Below are positions 16,224-25,031 of a stretch of 50,219 nucleotides of DNA, piece after piece. The stretch is taken from IMG/VR virus record IMGVR_UViG_3300033148_005162, positions 1 through 50,219 of that record; one strand, 5' to 3'. Made by a program: the position numbers and the translations under genes. The notes beneath the pieces were generated by a model. The model searched no databases and was not told where the DNA came from. It was given only the letters and a program-made list of their open reading frames with translations. The stretch's first letter is position 1. Every line of letters begins with the position of its first letter. The DNA comes from a virus.

Positions 16224-16724
16224 CTATTTACTTCCCTTATTTTTTGATATTAGATATTTTTTCATCGCAGTTTCAACAGCTTTAATTTGTTTTAATGATG
16301 TCTCAAATAATGCTGGCGCCATAAAAGGCTGTGCAGGTTGTCCTGCTGTCGATTTCCTAACTATCCAATTTCCTTGTTTGTCTTGCCACGCCATCGCTCT
16401 TTTTACTTTCGGCGTAATTCTTTTTTTGAACGGACCGTGAATACCTGTCCCGGTTTCAATTTCAGCAGCATGATCCGCATGCGCTATTATTTGTGTACTG
16501 TGTTTTTTTCCTGCATCAGTAGATTGCACTGTTTTCGTCGCTGCGATACTTTGCTTTAAATCTCCCGTATCTACAACTACCCGATCTTTAGCCTCAGACT
16601 CTACTGTTAAAGATGCTGCAATTAATAATTTATGCTGTTGTGTTATCGGTAAATCAAGTACATCTTTTACAATATCACAGGGTTTTTTTGTCCAGAACGC
16701 TCCGCCTTTTTGATTCGATGGCAT
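16224..16724 (-). CDS. HK97 gp10-like tail completion protein
   Basis: The 166-residue product has the pattern of this family: an N-terminal helix ending in KDRVVVDTGDLKQSI (the conserved T/DTG-L-S motif), a strand with HADHAAEIETGTGIHGP (the conserved YA-xxxExGT motif) and a C-terminal QPFMAPAL motif followed by a long helix. These proteins join head and tail. It lies between a decoration-like gene and the tail terminator gene. Confidence 0.85.
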   Translation of the reverse strand: MPSNQKGGAFWTKKPCDIVKDVLDLPITQQHKLLIAASLTVESEAKDRVVVDTGDLKQSIAATKTVQSTDAGKKHSTQIIAHADHAAEIETGTGIHGPFKKRITPKVKRAMAWQDKQGNWIVRKSTAGQPAQPFMAPALFETSLKQIKAVETAMKKYLISKNKGSK

Positions 16725-17821
16725 TAATCTAATTTCCTATAAACTACTACAAAATATAAACCTGCAATATTTTCTCCCGTTCCGGTCTTTGTAAAATGCG
16801 CAGATAAATAATCTCCTGATTCCATCAATCCCTGTTTTTCTTCTATTGTACCGACATCGGAAAAAATACCCTGAGTCAATGCGGTACCTGCTGCATATGT
16901 CCCGCCAATTAATATCGATCCGATTTTACTCGTATAATTTATTTTAAAATCAATCTTCTCATAATTTGAATCGTCATCAGCCGCATGATCTTCTTTAGCT
17001 CCTATATATATTTTTTCAATCTGTAATTTTCCATTTGCATATAAGAGCACACAAACTTTGTCGTCATCATCGGCTGCGGTAATATCTCCGGCAGAATGTA
17101 CTAATGAAAAATATCTTGTTTGTGCATTTGGCTGAGTTATAATACCCTCGAGGGATACGTTAAAAATATCATCTCCGCCCTCCTCTTCCTTTACCGATAA
17201 GTGATCTCTGACAGTTTGATCGCTTGTAATTATCCCGTTTGTATCTCTAGAATTTATTACTTGATTTTCTGCGGTAATTGAACTCGATGCCGTTTCGTTA
17301 ATGCTGTACTCTAAATGCACAACAAGTCCGGATAATGCCATTCCGGAACCTGCTTTAGTAATGTCAAGATAAATTCCTTCTCCGGCTGTAAGGACCTTAT
17401 GCGTTGAATCTAATGTTGCACTTGATGATGGCGTTGCTAATGTATAGCCGTCTTCCGTTGTTATTGTTGCAATCGTGTTACCGTCTGAATCTTTAAAAGC
17501 CATTGATTGATAATTTGAAGAATCTGACGATACCGTTGTATCAACTGATATCCGCAATCGTTCAATCGTTACCGGTTTGTATGCAATAAATAACGGATCT
17601 AGATAATCATTATCTCCATAATCAGCCGCAATATCTCCTATCGGAATATGTGCAGTTCTGTGATCATATCCGGACGTTGTTATTAATTCACCATATTTGT
17701 TCAAATGCGCGACTTCTGTACCGGATTTTTTAAAGAGAAGCGAATCACTATTATTAGATTCTATTATTTCAAGTACAGAATCGCTTCCGCCTATATCGTC
17801 ATTAAATGATAATAATCCCAT
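16724..17821 (-). CDS. Virion protein with two copies of a repeated beta domain
   Basis: The 365-residue protein contains two copies of a domain of about 115 residues (about 62-175 and 243-365). Each opens with GDIxAAD, has an SNY(Q/E) strand, a charged turn and ends in xSGMALSGLVV or xGENIAGLYFVV. The third copy makes up most of the neighbouring protein at 17861-18385. The repeats are beta-rich and lack catalytic motifs, so decoration of head or connector, or a fibre role, is likely. GGGAG precedes the start. Confidence 0.6.
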   Translation of the reverse strand: MGLLSFNDDIGGSDSVLEIIESNNSDSLLFKKSGTEVAHLNKYGELITTSGYDHRTAHIPIGDIAADYGDNDYLDPLFIAYKPVTIERLRISVDTTVSSDSSNYQSMAFKDSDGNTIATITTEDGYTLATPSSSATLDSTHKVLTAGEGIYLDITKAGSGMALSGLVVHLEYSINETASSSITAENQVINSRDTNGIITSDQTVRDHLSVKEEEGGDDIFNVSLEGIITQPNAQTRYFSLVHSAGDITAADDDDKVCVLLYANGKLQIEKIYIGAKEDHAADDDSNYEKIDFKINYTSKIGSILIGGTYAAGTALTQGIFSDVGTIEEKQGLMESGDYLSAHFTKTGTGENIAGLYFVVVYRKLD

Positions 17822-17860
17822 TTTCTATTCTCCCAAATTATTAATTATTTATATATTTTG

Positions 17861-18385
17861 TTATTCCGTCAACGTGTAAAATAATATTAATGTCAATCCT
17901 GATATTGCTTGTCCACTACTAGTTTTTGTAAATGTCATTTCAACATGGTCATCTGATGACAGAACCTTATGTGTACCGTCTAAGGCTCCCATGGATTGCG
18001 GTGCTGTTGAACCTGCTGTAAACACCGGCGTCCATGCATAGGATACTATTACATTTCCATCCGAATCTTCTAATTCTATTGTTTGATAATTTACGGCATC
18101 GTTGGTTTTTGTTTCATCAGCAGTAAGATAGGCGGCGTACAATGTTGCTGCGTGTTCTTTAGAAAAAACTACCTTTTTTATAGAATCTGAATCAGCTGCA
18201 ATATCACCAACATTTACAACTTCATAAAAATACTGCTGATTTGATGTTGTAGCAGGTAAACCATTTATGTCGATGGAAAATGTTTCAGACGAGTCTTTAG
18301 AGAAAGTTAAAAAATCCCCTGAATTTTTATTGATTTCAATTACTGCTCGGGATGGGCGTTTTGCTTCTATTTGCAATACTGGCAT
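17861..18385 (-). CDS. Virion protein with one copy of the repeated beta domain
   Basis: This 174-residue protein has a leader of about 55 residues and one copy of the domain found twice in the next gene: GDIAAD near residue 60, NYQTIELEDSDGN near 100, LDGTHKVLSSDD near 137 and SSGQAISGLTLILF at the end. It lies among head-tail joining genes, so it may be a decoration or neck appendage. It has a GGGAG site. Confidence 0.6.
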   Translation of the reverse strand: MPVLQIEAKRPSRAVIEINKNSGDFLTFSKDSSETFSIDINGLPATTSNQQYFYEVVNVGDIAADSDSIKKVVFSKEHAATLYAAYLTADETKTNDAVNYQTIELEDSDGNVIVSYAWTPVFTAGSTAPQSMGALDGTHKVLSSDDHVEMTFTKTSSGQAISGLTLILFYTLTE

Positions 18386-18424
18386 TTTGAAATCTCCCTT
18401 TTATATATATATTTTTCTATATGC

Positions 18425-18601
18425 TTATTTCTTTTTTTGTTTACCTGATTCACTCGACTTTGTCTTTGATACTTTTGTTCTTTCTATTTCATACTCTACG
18501 GCGTTTTTTAAATGCGGAAAATCTTTAAATAACTTATTTTTTTCATCTACTGACATATTTCCGTTTATTATGTCTCTAACTATTTTATTTCTATTTTTCA
18601 T
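18425..18601 (-). CDS. Small lysine-rich protein, 58 residues
   Basis: This short gene starts in an ATGA overlap with the stop of the connector gene at 18598 and has an AAGGAG site ten bases upstream. The product is very basic (a KVSKTKSSESGKQKKK tail) with a helical middle. A small protein fitted between head-tail connector and decoration genes may bind DNA or assist assembly; I do not recognise a family. Confidence 0.65.
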   Translation of the reverse strand: MKNRNKIVRDIINGNMSVDEKNKLFKDFPHLKNAVEYEIERTKVSKTKSSESGKQKKK

Positions 18602-18924
18602 AATTTAAATTCTCCTTGTTTTATTCCGATTTCTATTTCTTGCATATCGCCGAAAAAATCGGGTGCCCTATTTAACATTACAATAGAATATTCTATTCCA
18701 TTTATTACTATTAAGTCATTCGGATTTACAGCAGTATTTCCCGGAAGAAAAACCGTTCCGTCAATTTCTACGAATGTTCCGGTTGAATCTTTAGATAATT
18801 TCTTAATCAATTCATATCTGCAGTTTAATATAGTTTCATTATACCTTTCCGGTTCTCCATATTCACTTTCAGATTCTAAAGTTTTTATCGTACACTCTTG
18901 AAACATCGGAATTATTGATACCAT
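18598..18924 (-). CDS. Head closure / head-tail adaptor-like protein
   Basis: The 108-residue protein is mostly beta with a central TFVEIDGTVFLPG segment and a hydrophobic DLIVINGIEYSIV strand pair. This barrel-like pattern and its place right after the connector gene fit a head-closure (stopper) protein such as SPP1 gp16 or HK97 gp7 relatives. It has an AAAGGA site. Confidence 0.65.
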   Translation of the reverse strand: MVSIIPMFQECTIKTLESESEYGEPERYNETILNCRYELIKKLSKDSTGTFVEIDGTVFLPGNTAVNPNDLIVINGIEYSIVMLNRAPDFFGDMQEIEIGIKQGEFKL

Positions 18925-18968
18925 TTAAATCCTTTATATTGTTAATTTTGATAATTTATATTATACAA

Positions 18969-19472
18969 TTATGCAATTGCTCTTCGTCTTGGCAATTGTG
19001 TCAATATTCCTTTAAGTCCTTTACCGTAGTTCGCTTGCCACCTACCTATCATTTGAGTTGACAATCCAATCGGATTTGCTAATACATATAATGCAGTTTG
19101 CGCTATGACCATTTTTACTTTATTAGTCGGTTCTGCATTTCCATACGTATAGGAAATTACTATATTGTTTCGCCCTTTTGTCCAACCTGAGGAATAATAA
19201 AATGCATTTTTTTGCATATCTACTTCTATATAACTTGTTGAAATTTCCACATCGTCAATTGTTACATCTGTAATTGTTAATATTGGTGCCTTTTTCGGAA
19301 ATAATAAAATTCCTCCATGCCCTGAATGTATTTCGTTCGATTCCGTTCCCTCACGATAATATATTCGCTGATATTCCTGTACAATATTTTCAGCAACTTG
19401 CAAAGTTTCTTCAGGAACATCTTTACCTGTTATTGTTTTCGCTTCTGTTGTTGTACAAAGTAAAGCCGACAT
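18969..19472 (-). CDS. Head-tail connector protein (gp6/gp15-like)
   Basis: The 167-residue protein starts with helices (TTEAKTITGKDVPEETLQVAENIVQEY), followed by strands with a PILTITDVTID motif and a GRNNIVISYTYG motif, and a C-terminal helix. These are hallmarks of the connector family that binds below the portal. The position before the stopper and gp10-like genes agrees with this. Confidence 0.75.
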   Translation of the reverse strand: MSALLCTTTEAKTITGKDVPEETLQVAENIVQEYQRIYYREGTESNEIHSGHGGILLFPKKAPILTITDVTIDDVEISTSYIEVDMQKNAFYYSSGWTKGRNNIVISYTYGNAEPTNKVKMVIAQTALYVLANPIGLSTQMIGRWQANYGKGLKGILTQLPRRRAIA

Positions 19473-19530
19473 ATATTATTGTACCTTATATTTACATTAT
19501 CAATTTTTCACAATTTATTAATCTTTTTTT

Positions 19531-21195
19531 TTATTGTGGCACATAAATTCTAATCCAATTTACTGTTGTAGATACTGACGGTCTTGATGCATATATTCTC
19601 AATGTATCAACTGTCGGATACGCTATAAATCTTAATGCGGAATCAGCCAACGCTCCACCGGTTGCCTCCTCTGAAACTATTACAATATCTGTTGATTTCA
19701 TACCGTTAACATATGTTGCTACGGAACCGACAGAAGTAAATGTTACTGAACCTGCAAATTTTGTACTGTTCGAAGCAAAGACTTCAGAAACCTTTATAGT
19801 GTCTATATCTGCCGAACCTGCATTTATAGAATCGGCATCAGCTCTTAAATTGTCTGTATATAATTCTCTGAAACGTCCTGTTGGTGCCTCTATAATTCCG
19901 GTTTTAATTTTTCCATTTTCTATTACCGAACCTCCAATTGTAGCACCACTTATTTTTGCATATCCATTTGATTCATAAACTCCCGGTGTCAATTTCCATA
20001 GTTCTCCACCTGAAGAATTTTCTGTCCCTGTATATAAATGTCCCTGAAATGGAATTATAAATCTAATAGCTGTATTTGTTGTATCTCCAAAACCCCGAGC
20101 TGAGGCAGGGAAAAATACATTTGTGTCCGGATCGGTATAAAATATTTTCGCTCCGTTCGCCGATTTTGTCCCAAGAAACAATTTACCTGCATATACTGTA
20201 GCAGCAGTTACCCTGTCCTGATTCCTTACTACCGATTCACCAAATCCCGAATCGCTATAAAATGTAACAGCTGTCCATGCTGTGTCTCTTGTAGCATTGG
20301 TACGGTATACCCTGACACCGTTTGAATCTCCGACAACTGCATACAAATGTTTATCTACTTGAATTAATTTATCAATTGTTGTTGATAGTACTCTTGTTAC
20401 CGTTGCAGAAGTTACACCGGAATCAGAAAGCGCTTTATTCCAATTTATCAAGTCTTTCGTTCTGTACATTTGCGCTCCGGTTCGATTATGTGTCCCTGCC
20501 CATAAATATCCATTAAATTGTTCAAAAGTAAGCACGCCGACATTTAAAGAATTTCCATTAACAAATCCATTCGTGTCTGATGCTGTAAATGTAGATAGAT
20601 CGGTAGTATAATATGTTTCTGCTCCGCCTTGTGTGGATTGTGAATTATAATATGAAACAACTAATTTACCGTCGAATACAGTCATTGCAGTAATAGAATC
20701 GTTATCAGCATCACCTTGTCCATTTGTATCTATCACGGTGAATATTGTATCATCCGGTGTCTGCGTTGCATATAATCGACCTCTACCAAGTGTATCACTC
20801 ATTGCTACAATAAGGCGATCTTTATATTCAATCATACCGGTAATGCTTGCATTCGATGTATCATTTAGACCAAGCAGGTTTGTTAATGTTACAGCTTCAA
20901 TTCCATCGGATTCATTTAATGTATATATCGCGACCGGCTGTTGGTTTGTAACATTTGTTCCAATCCATAATTTATTTCCATATACTGTTGCAACGGAAAG
21001 TGCAGTATTAGCAGTATTGCCAAGTCCATTTGTGCCAACCTGCTGCCACTCCGTTGTGTCGATTACAAATTCCGTTAATCGATACGGTTCCAAGATTGAT
21101 GTACCTATCGGAAATTGTGCTCTTGTTGGCATCACTATCGAAACTATTGCTAAAATTATAATTGTAACAATAAAAAATGTTATTATATTTTTCAT
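19531..21195 (-). CDS. Secreted seven-bladed beta-propeller protein
   Basis: The 554-residue protein starts with a Sec signal sequence (basic MKN, long hydrophobic run, PTRAQ) and is then built of repeats. I count seven copies of a Y/F-x-G-x-L-W/Y-x-G-T-type strand: YGNKLWIGT, YKDRLIVAM, FDGKLVVSY, FNGYLWAGT, VDKHLYAVV, YAGKLFLGT and FQGHLYTGT. That predicts a seven-bladed propeller over about residues 50-400. A C-terminal region of some 140 residues is beta-rich with a fibre-like GxFxxLYTDNL segment. It is odd to find it between head genes; it may be a head fibre, an exported factor or a surface-binding protein. Confidence 0.7.
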   Translation of the reverse strand: MKNIITFFIVTIIILAIVSIVMPTRAQFPIGTSILEPYRLTEFVIDTTEWQQVGTNGLGNTANTALSVATVYGNKLWIGTNVTNQQPVAIYTLNESDGIEAVTLTNLLGLNDTSNASITGMIEYKDRLIVAMSDTLGRGRLYATQTPDDTIFTVIDTNGQGDADNDSITAMTVFDGKLVVSYYNSQSTQGGAETYYTTDLSTFTASDTNGFVNGNSLNVGVLTFEQFNGYLWAGTHNRTGAQMYRTKDLINWNKALSDSGVTSATVTRVLSTTIDKLIQVDKHLYAVVGDSNGVRVYRTNATRDTAWTAVTFYSDSGFGESVVRNQDRVTAATVYAGKLFLGTKSANGAKIFYTDPDTNVFFPASARGFGDTTNTAIRFIIPFQGHLYTGTENSSGGELWKLTPGVYESNGYAKISGATIGGSVIENGKIKTGIIEAPTGRFRELYTDNLRADADSINAGSADIDTIKVSEVFASNSTKFAGSVTFTSVGSVATYVNGMKSTDIVIVSEEATGGALADSALRFIAYPTVDTLRIYASRPSVSTTVNWIRIYVPQ

Positions 21196-21260
21196 TTTAT
21201 TATCTTCCTTTTAGAATTTATATTTTACAAATAAAACTTCCGTCTACAATATCATAAATA

Positions 21261-21557
21261 TTATACTGCACCTTCCGGCTTTGTAGTAACATTTACTGAA
21301 TAGTCTGCTGTTCCACTTGCAGTTTTAAGATAGAGACTACTATAACTTCCATGTATTTCATCTTGCGAATAAGGCAGCATTGTCGCGAATGTCGAATTAT
21401 CAAAACTCCATTGCAATTCTTTCGTTTTCGACCTATTTACTATTTTAGTTAATTTAGGTTGCCCGGTTGGAGTTATTGTCACTGCGGTTGTTGTTGCAGT
21501 TCCGCTAAAAACTTCAGGCGTTCCTATACCGTCAATTTCCGTTTTTGACTTAGCCAT
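21261..21557 (-). CDS. Small beta-rich virion protein
   Basis: The 98-residue protein has several short strands and S/T-rich turns (SGTATTTAVTITPTGQPK) and resembles small neck or decoration proteins. It follows the two-repeat protein at 21622-22200 and has a GGAG site. I do not recognise a family. Confidence 0.55.
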   Translation of the reverse strand: MAKSKTEIDGIGTPEVFSGTATTTAVTITPTGQPKLTKIVNRSKTKELQWSFDNSTFATMLPYSQDEIHGSYSSLYLKTASGTADYSVNVTTKPEGAV

Positions 21558-21621
21558 TTTATATACTCCAAAAGTTTATTGATATTGTTCAATTTACAAA
21601 AAAATATTTATTTATTATCTA

Positions 21622-22200
21622 TCAATCCTTTTTATCAGGATTGGAATTTTCTTTTTTATCGGATTTAGAAAACAATCCTTTTTTAGGCTTTTCCGTAGTA
21701 ATATTTTCCGCTTTAGGTTTATCTTTTATCTTTTCTATTTTAGGTTTATTAATAGCCTTTTCATCAATAATCGGTTTTTGAATTTTAAATTCCTCTTCTA
21801 TCGGTATATTTTCTTTTCCAGCTATTATCTCCCACAAATCCGGCATATCACGCAATATCTGAGTCGCTTTTTGCTTATTTACTATTATTATATTCTTTTT
21901 CGGATCATCAGCATCGCAAAAAACTCCATCACCTCGATAGTATTGTCTATTTCTCGATCCGATAAATTTCATTTTTACTTTACTTCCATCAGTACCAGCT
22001 GCAATATCCCTATAAAGATTATCCAATGCTTCCTGCGTTTTCGGTGGAATTTCCCAAAGTTCTGCATGTTCTTCAGTTAAACGTTTAGCATGTTCAATTG
22101 GAATATCTATTATACAACTTTTCGGATTTGCTACAGTACAATACAATCCATCACCCCGGTAATGTTTTATTGTTTCGGTTCCCTTGAATTTTAAAATCAT
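21622..22200 (-). CDS. Protein with two tandem copies of a 48-residue motif and a lysine-rich tail
   Basis: Residues 3-50 and 77-124 are two copies of one motif: K-F-x-G, HYRGDG/YYRGDG, a cysteine, a short turn, I-I-x-I/V, a helix and LWEI at the end. The last 60 residues are lysine-, glutamate- and proline-rich and probably disordered. The gene comes straight after the capsid and decoration genes, so a capsid accessory or neck role is likely. The family is unknown to me. Confidence 0.6.
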   Translation of the reverse strand: MILKFKGTETIKHYRGDGLYCTVANPKSCIIDIPIEHAKRLTEEHAELWEIPPKTQEALDNLYRDIAAGTDGSKVKMKFIGSRNRQYYRGDGVFCDADDPKKNIIIVNKQKATQILRDMPDLWEIIAGKENIPIEEEFKIQKPIIDEKAINKPKIEKIKDKPKAENITTEKPKKGLFSKSDKKENSNPDKKD

Positions 22201-22223
22201 TTTTTTAATCTCCCGAAGTTTTA

Positions 22224-22269
22224 ATTATGCTCGGAAGAACATTAAGCATTCCTCCGAGCATAATTTTTA
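22224..22269 (+). terminator. Hairpin with T-tract facing the plus strand
   Basis: A perfect 12-bp inverted repeat (22224-22235 and 22253-22264, ATTATGCTCGGA) has a 17-base loop and is followed by TTTTT on the plus strand. On the gene-bearing minus strand the hairpin sits between the decoration gene and the next gene and is followed by only a weak U-run, so there it may mainly protect the capsid message end. Confidence 0.6.
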
Positions 22270-22336
22270 TAAGAGTTTATTTTATACTATGTTATGAAAC
22301 TTTTATAAGTTTACTTTATACTATATTGTTATGAAA
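22264..22336. repeat. Imperfect direct repeat at the 3' end of the decoration gene
   Basis: Two neighbouring copies of about 36 bases share TTTTATAAG, TTATACTAT and GTTATGAAA, differing by short indels. The right copy includes the last codons of the 347-residue protein and the left copy lies in the following gap next to the 12-bp hairpin. Confidence 0.6.
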
Positions 22337-23372
22337 TAAACGCCGTTGGATGTGCAATTTGACAGAGGATGTCGTCGTATTGTTCACCAGCTGCTTCAAA
22401 ACACCGCCCGAATGCTTTTTCTTCAATTCCTGTTGATACTCCTGCGATTTGATGTCCTGACGCCCATTCGACACCTTCACCTGCTACTGTAGCATCGCTT
22501 GCTTCAAGATAGCAAAGTCCTCCAATTTGTACCGTTGCCCATACTGTTCCTGCTGCGGTTCCGGTACCGCCGATTACGCAAGGACCTAGACAATCCACAG
22601 CAGCTGCGGTTGCCGCCTGTACTCTATGCGTTGAGCTTGCTACGACTTTTACAATATTACCTTTTGTTAAAGTTGAACCGCTCGTAATAGGAAATGCCAT
22701 ACATGGACCGAGTACCGGACCTTTTCCGTTCCCAAATTTATACCGAATGATATGATCTATATAGACGTTTTCGCTAGCATTTGAGTTTTGATCCCTGAAA
22801 TAAAGAGCACGTACTTTATCTCTACTCCAACTCGTCATATCTATTTCGACTCTGCGATGCGCAGTTCCGGCTGTACCTTTTACGTCTGCATAGGTTTGTA
22901 TTGTTCCACCATTATCGATCGAAACTTGCAGCTCGCCATTTGTGCCGAAATGATCTCCATCCGCCGAATGTACCCAAAAACCTAAATAGTCAGTATCACG
23001 CCAATCCATTTCAGGTGTTCCTGATCCAGAAGGTACGTTAGGTGTTATTACAGCAGATTCATTTATAACTGTAGTTTTGTATACACCTGTTGCATTTCCG
23101 TCCGATGTTAATTTCAAACAATTAGTTCCAACTTTATTACCGGCTGTTCCGACTGATTGAGTAAATCCGCTTGTAACTTCTGTCCAATCTGCATCAGTTT
23201 CGCAATCGTTCACTTCTATTACTGTATTCATACCTGCATGCAACATTAACCGTTCTAATACATCTTGCAATCCTTTATCGTTTGGATCACCCATACCAAA
23301 CGCTCGCGTTAAAGCAAATGGACTTCTTGGCATACCGCCCCTACCGTCAAATGGTTTTGTAAGAATATGCAT
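22329..23372 (-). CDS. Capsid decoration protein (DUF2190-like C-terminus)
   Basis: The 347-residue protein follows the major capsid gene. Its last 125 residues (GPCMAFPITSGSTLTKGNIV, YLEASDATVAGEGV, GRCFEAA) have the pattern of small capsid cement proteins of the DUF2190 type. Ahead of it lies a jelly-roll-like region (about 50-215: DCETDADWTEV, LGFWVHSADGDHF, IDMTSWSRDKVRALYF, YIDHI) similar to carbohydrate-binding beta sandwiches, which would project from the head. The start has an AAGGAG site. Confidence 0.7.
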   Translation of the reverse strand: MHILTKPFDGRGGMPRSPFALTRAFGMGDPNDKGLQDVLERLMLHAGMNTVIEVNDCETDADWTEVTSGFTQSVGTAGNKVGTNCLKLTSDGNATGVYKTTVINESAVITPNVPSGSGTPEMDWRDTDYLGFWVHSADGDHFGTNGELQVSIDNGGTIQTYADVKGTAGTAHRRVEIDMTSWSRDKVRALYFRDQNSNASENVYIDHIIRYKFGNGKGPVLGPCMAFPITSGSTLTKGNIVKVVASSTHRVQAATAAAVDCLGPCVIGGTGTAAGTVWATVQIGGLCYLEASDATVAGEGVEWASGHQIAGVSTGIEEKAFGRCFEAAGEQYDDILCQIAHPTAFIS

Positions 23373-23395
23373 ATTATTACTCCTTTTTTTACGTT

Positions 23396-23434
23396 AGTTA
23401 AGTTCAGTTTGCCCTTAAAGGGTGCCGCTTAACT
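23396..23434. other. Nested hairpin between capsid and decoration genes
   Basis: AGTTAAG (23396-23402) and CTTAACT (23428-23434) pair, and inside them CCCTT/AAGGG form a second stem. The structure lies in the 107-base gap after the major capsid stop. It lacks a U-tract on the minus strand, so it may act in message processing or stability and not in termination. Confidence 0.5.
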
Positions 23435-23479
23435 TAGGTAAACATTATAGTTTATTATTTTTTGTTCGTTACTACAATT

Positions 23480-24997
23480 TTATGCAGTTAAACTGTATCC
23501 AAGTCCAACCGTTTCTTCTGATGAACCTGGCGTAATCACTTCTTTAAAATCAAATTTTTCAGTCGTTACGACCTGTGTCTGCTGAGTTGCAATTATTCTC
23601 TCAACTTCTGTACGTTGATTTCTTAATGATCCTATCATAAATGACGGTCGATTAACCAGCATTAAAATTGTATCAGTTGTTGTTGAACCGTCATATACAC
23701 CGCTTGTGTTTAAATCCTGACGTACAAACTCAGACACAATTATCGGAATACCGTCGAGCTTGCCGAGTTCGCCATTCAGCACTGTTGCGCTAGGTCCGTA
23801 TTTATCTACCGTTTCAACTTGATCGATTCCGAGCATCTGTATATAAGCTGATATGCTCGTTATCCATGCAAGATCAGTTGGCATAACGCCAAAACGTCCC
23901 ATTGCTTTCCGGATTGACCTTAGATTGTCAAGGGATAATGTAGAGATGTCTACAGCTGCAACTCCACTTGATCCACCTGACAGATATCGCAATCCTGAAA
24001 ATGCTTTTCTTAAATCAGTTGAAAGCGTAACATCTGAATCTTGATGCGTTGTACTGCTATCACCATTTATAATTGCATCTTCCTTGCCGTCGGCAATTGC
24101 TTGTCTCACTTCTTCGGTTACGAACGGTAATATGGGTACAATTGAATCTATTTCTAAATCATCGGAAAATAGTACACGTACGCCCATTGTTATTGCCGAA
24201 AAAGAAATTTTACTTGTCGGTACAGTACGTGCCCCAATTTTTGTTGCATCATCTGCTGTCGGTTCGGAAACTAAATATGCCCGGATTCTAGGACCTCGCA
24301 GCGGCGCCTCGTAATTCGAACGTGGAAGATTTAATTGTCTAAACAAACCTGCAACCTTTAATTGTAACCGTACATCGTCAATCATACTTGCTGACATCTG
24401 AGTTGGAATTATATCAGCATTGTCCGTTGTATTCATTGCTTTCATCATTGAACGCATTTCCGGATGGCAGGTTAACTCAGAAAGCCAAAATTTGTACAAA
24501 TCATTTTCCTTTACTACAACATCGTACGGTCTATTTTGTTTCAGGCTTTGTGCAAAACCGTAAATTAATACCTGATCATGTAGGTCCATTAATTCTTCCA
24601 TACCGTCGTACGAACCTTTCAGCTTCCATTGAAAATTTTTCTTATCCCATATTACTCGAGGGCTATATAATTTTCGCATTAACGGATTTGGATGTTTGCC
24701 GTAAACGTTAGCGATTCTCCCAAATTCTTTATTCATTTTAGATTCGAATTCTGCAATTCTTTGTGATTTCTTTTGATCCGAATCTTCGTCATTATTAATA
24801 ACATTAGCATTATCGACAAACTGAAAATTTTTGAGCTTACCTTCAATATCATCAATTTGTCCCTTAAAACGTTCTTCCAATTCTTTAATTTCACCTTTAG
24901 TACGTTCGGTTCCGTTTTTGATAAGCTCCTGCAATTGGGATACTTCGCTTTTAATGGCTTCTTTAGTATTGTTTAATTGTTCTTCTGTAATTGGCAT
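23480..24997 (-). CDS. Major capsid protein, HK97 fold, with N-terminal delta domain
   Basis: The 505-residue protein has about 60 residues of N-terminal coiled coil (EEQLNNTKEAIKSEVSQL onward), the delta domain that acts as internal scaffold and is usually cut off by the protease encoded just upstream. The rest follows the HK97 order: an E-loop region near 240-270, a long spine helix near 285-310 (FVTEEVRQAIADGKEDAIINGD) and a P-loop/A-domain region ending VIVSEF-type. Length after removal of the leader would be about 400 residues, normal for the fold. It has an AAGGAG site. Confidence 0.9.
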   Translation of the reverse strand: MPITEEQLNNTKEAIKSEVSQLQELIKNGTERTKGEIKELEERFKGQIDDIEGKLKNFQFVDNANVINNDEDSDQKKSQRIAEFESKMNKEFGRIANVYGKHPNPLMRKLYSPRVIWDKKNFQWKLKGSYDGMEELMDLHDQVLIYGFAQSLKQNRPYDVVVKENDLYKFWLSELTCHPEMRSMMKAMNTTDNADIIPTQMSASMIDDVRLQLKVAGLFRQLNLPRSNYEAPLRGPRIRAYLVSEPTADDATKIGARTVPTSKISFSAITMGVRVLFSDDLEIDSIVPILPFVTEEVRQAIADGKEDAIINGDSSTTHQDSDVTLSTDLRKAFSGLRYLSGGSSGVAAVDISTLSLDNLRSIRKAMGRFGVMPTDLAWITSISAYIQMLGIDQVETVDKYGPSATVLNGELGKLDGIPIIVSEFVRQDLNTSGVYDGSTTTDTILMLVNRPSFMIGSLRNQRTEVERIIATQQTQVVTTEKFDFKEVITPGSSEETVGLGYSLTA

Positions 24998-25031
24998 TTT
25001 TATACTCCTTATTGTTTTTTATACTAACCGT

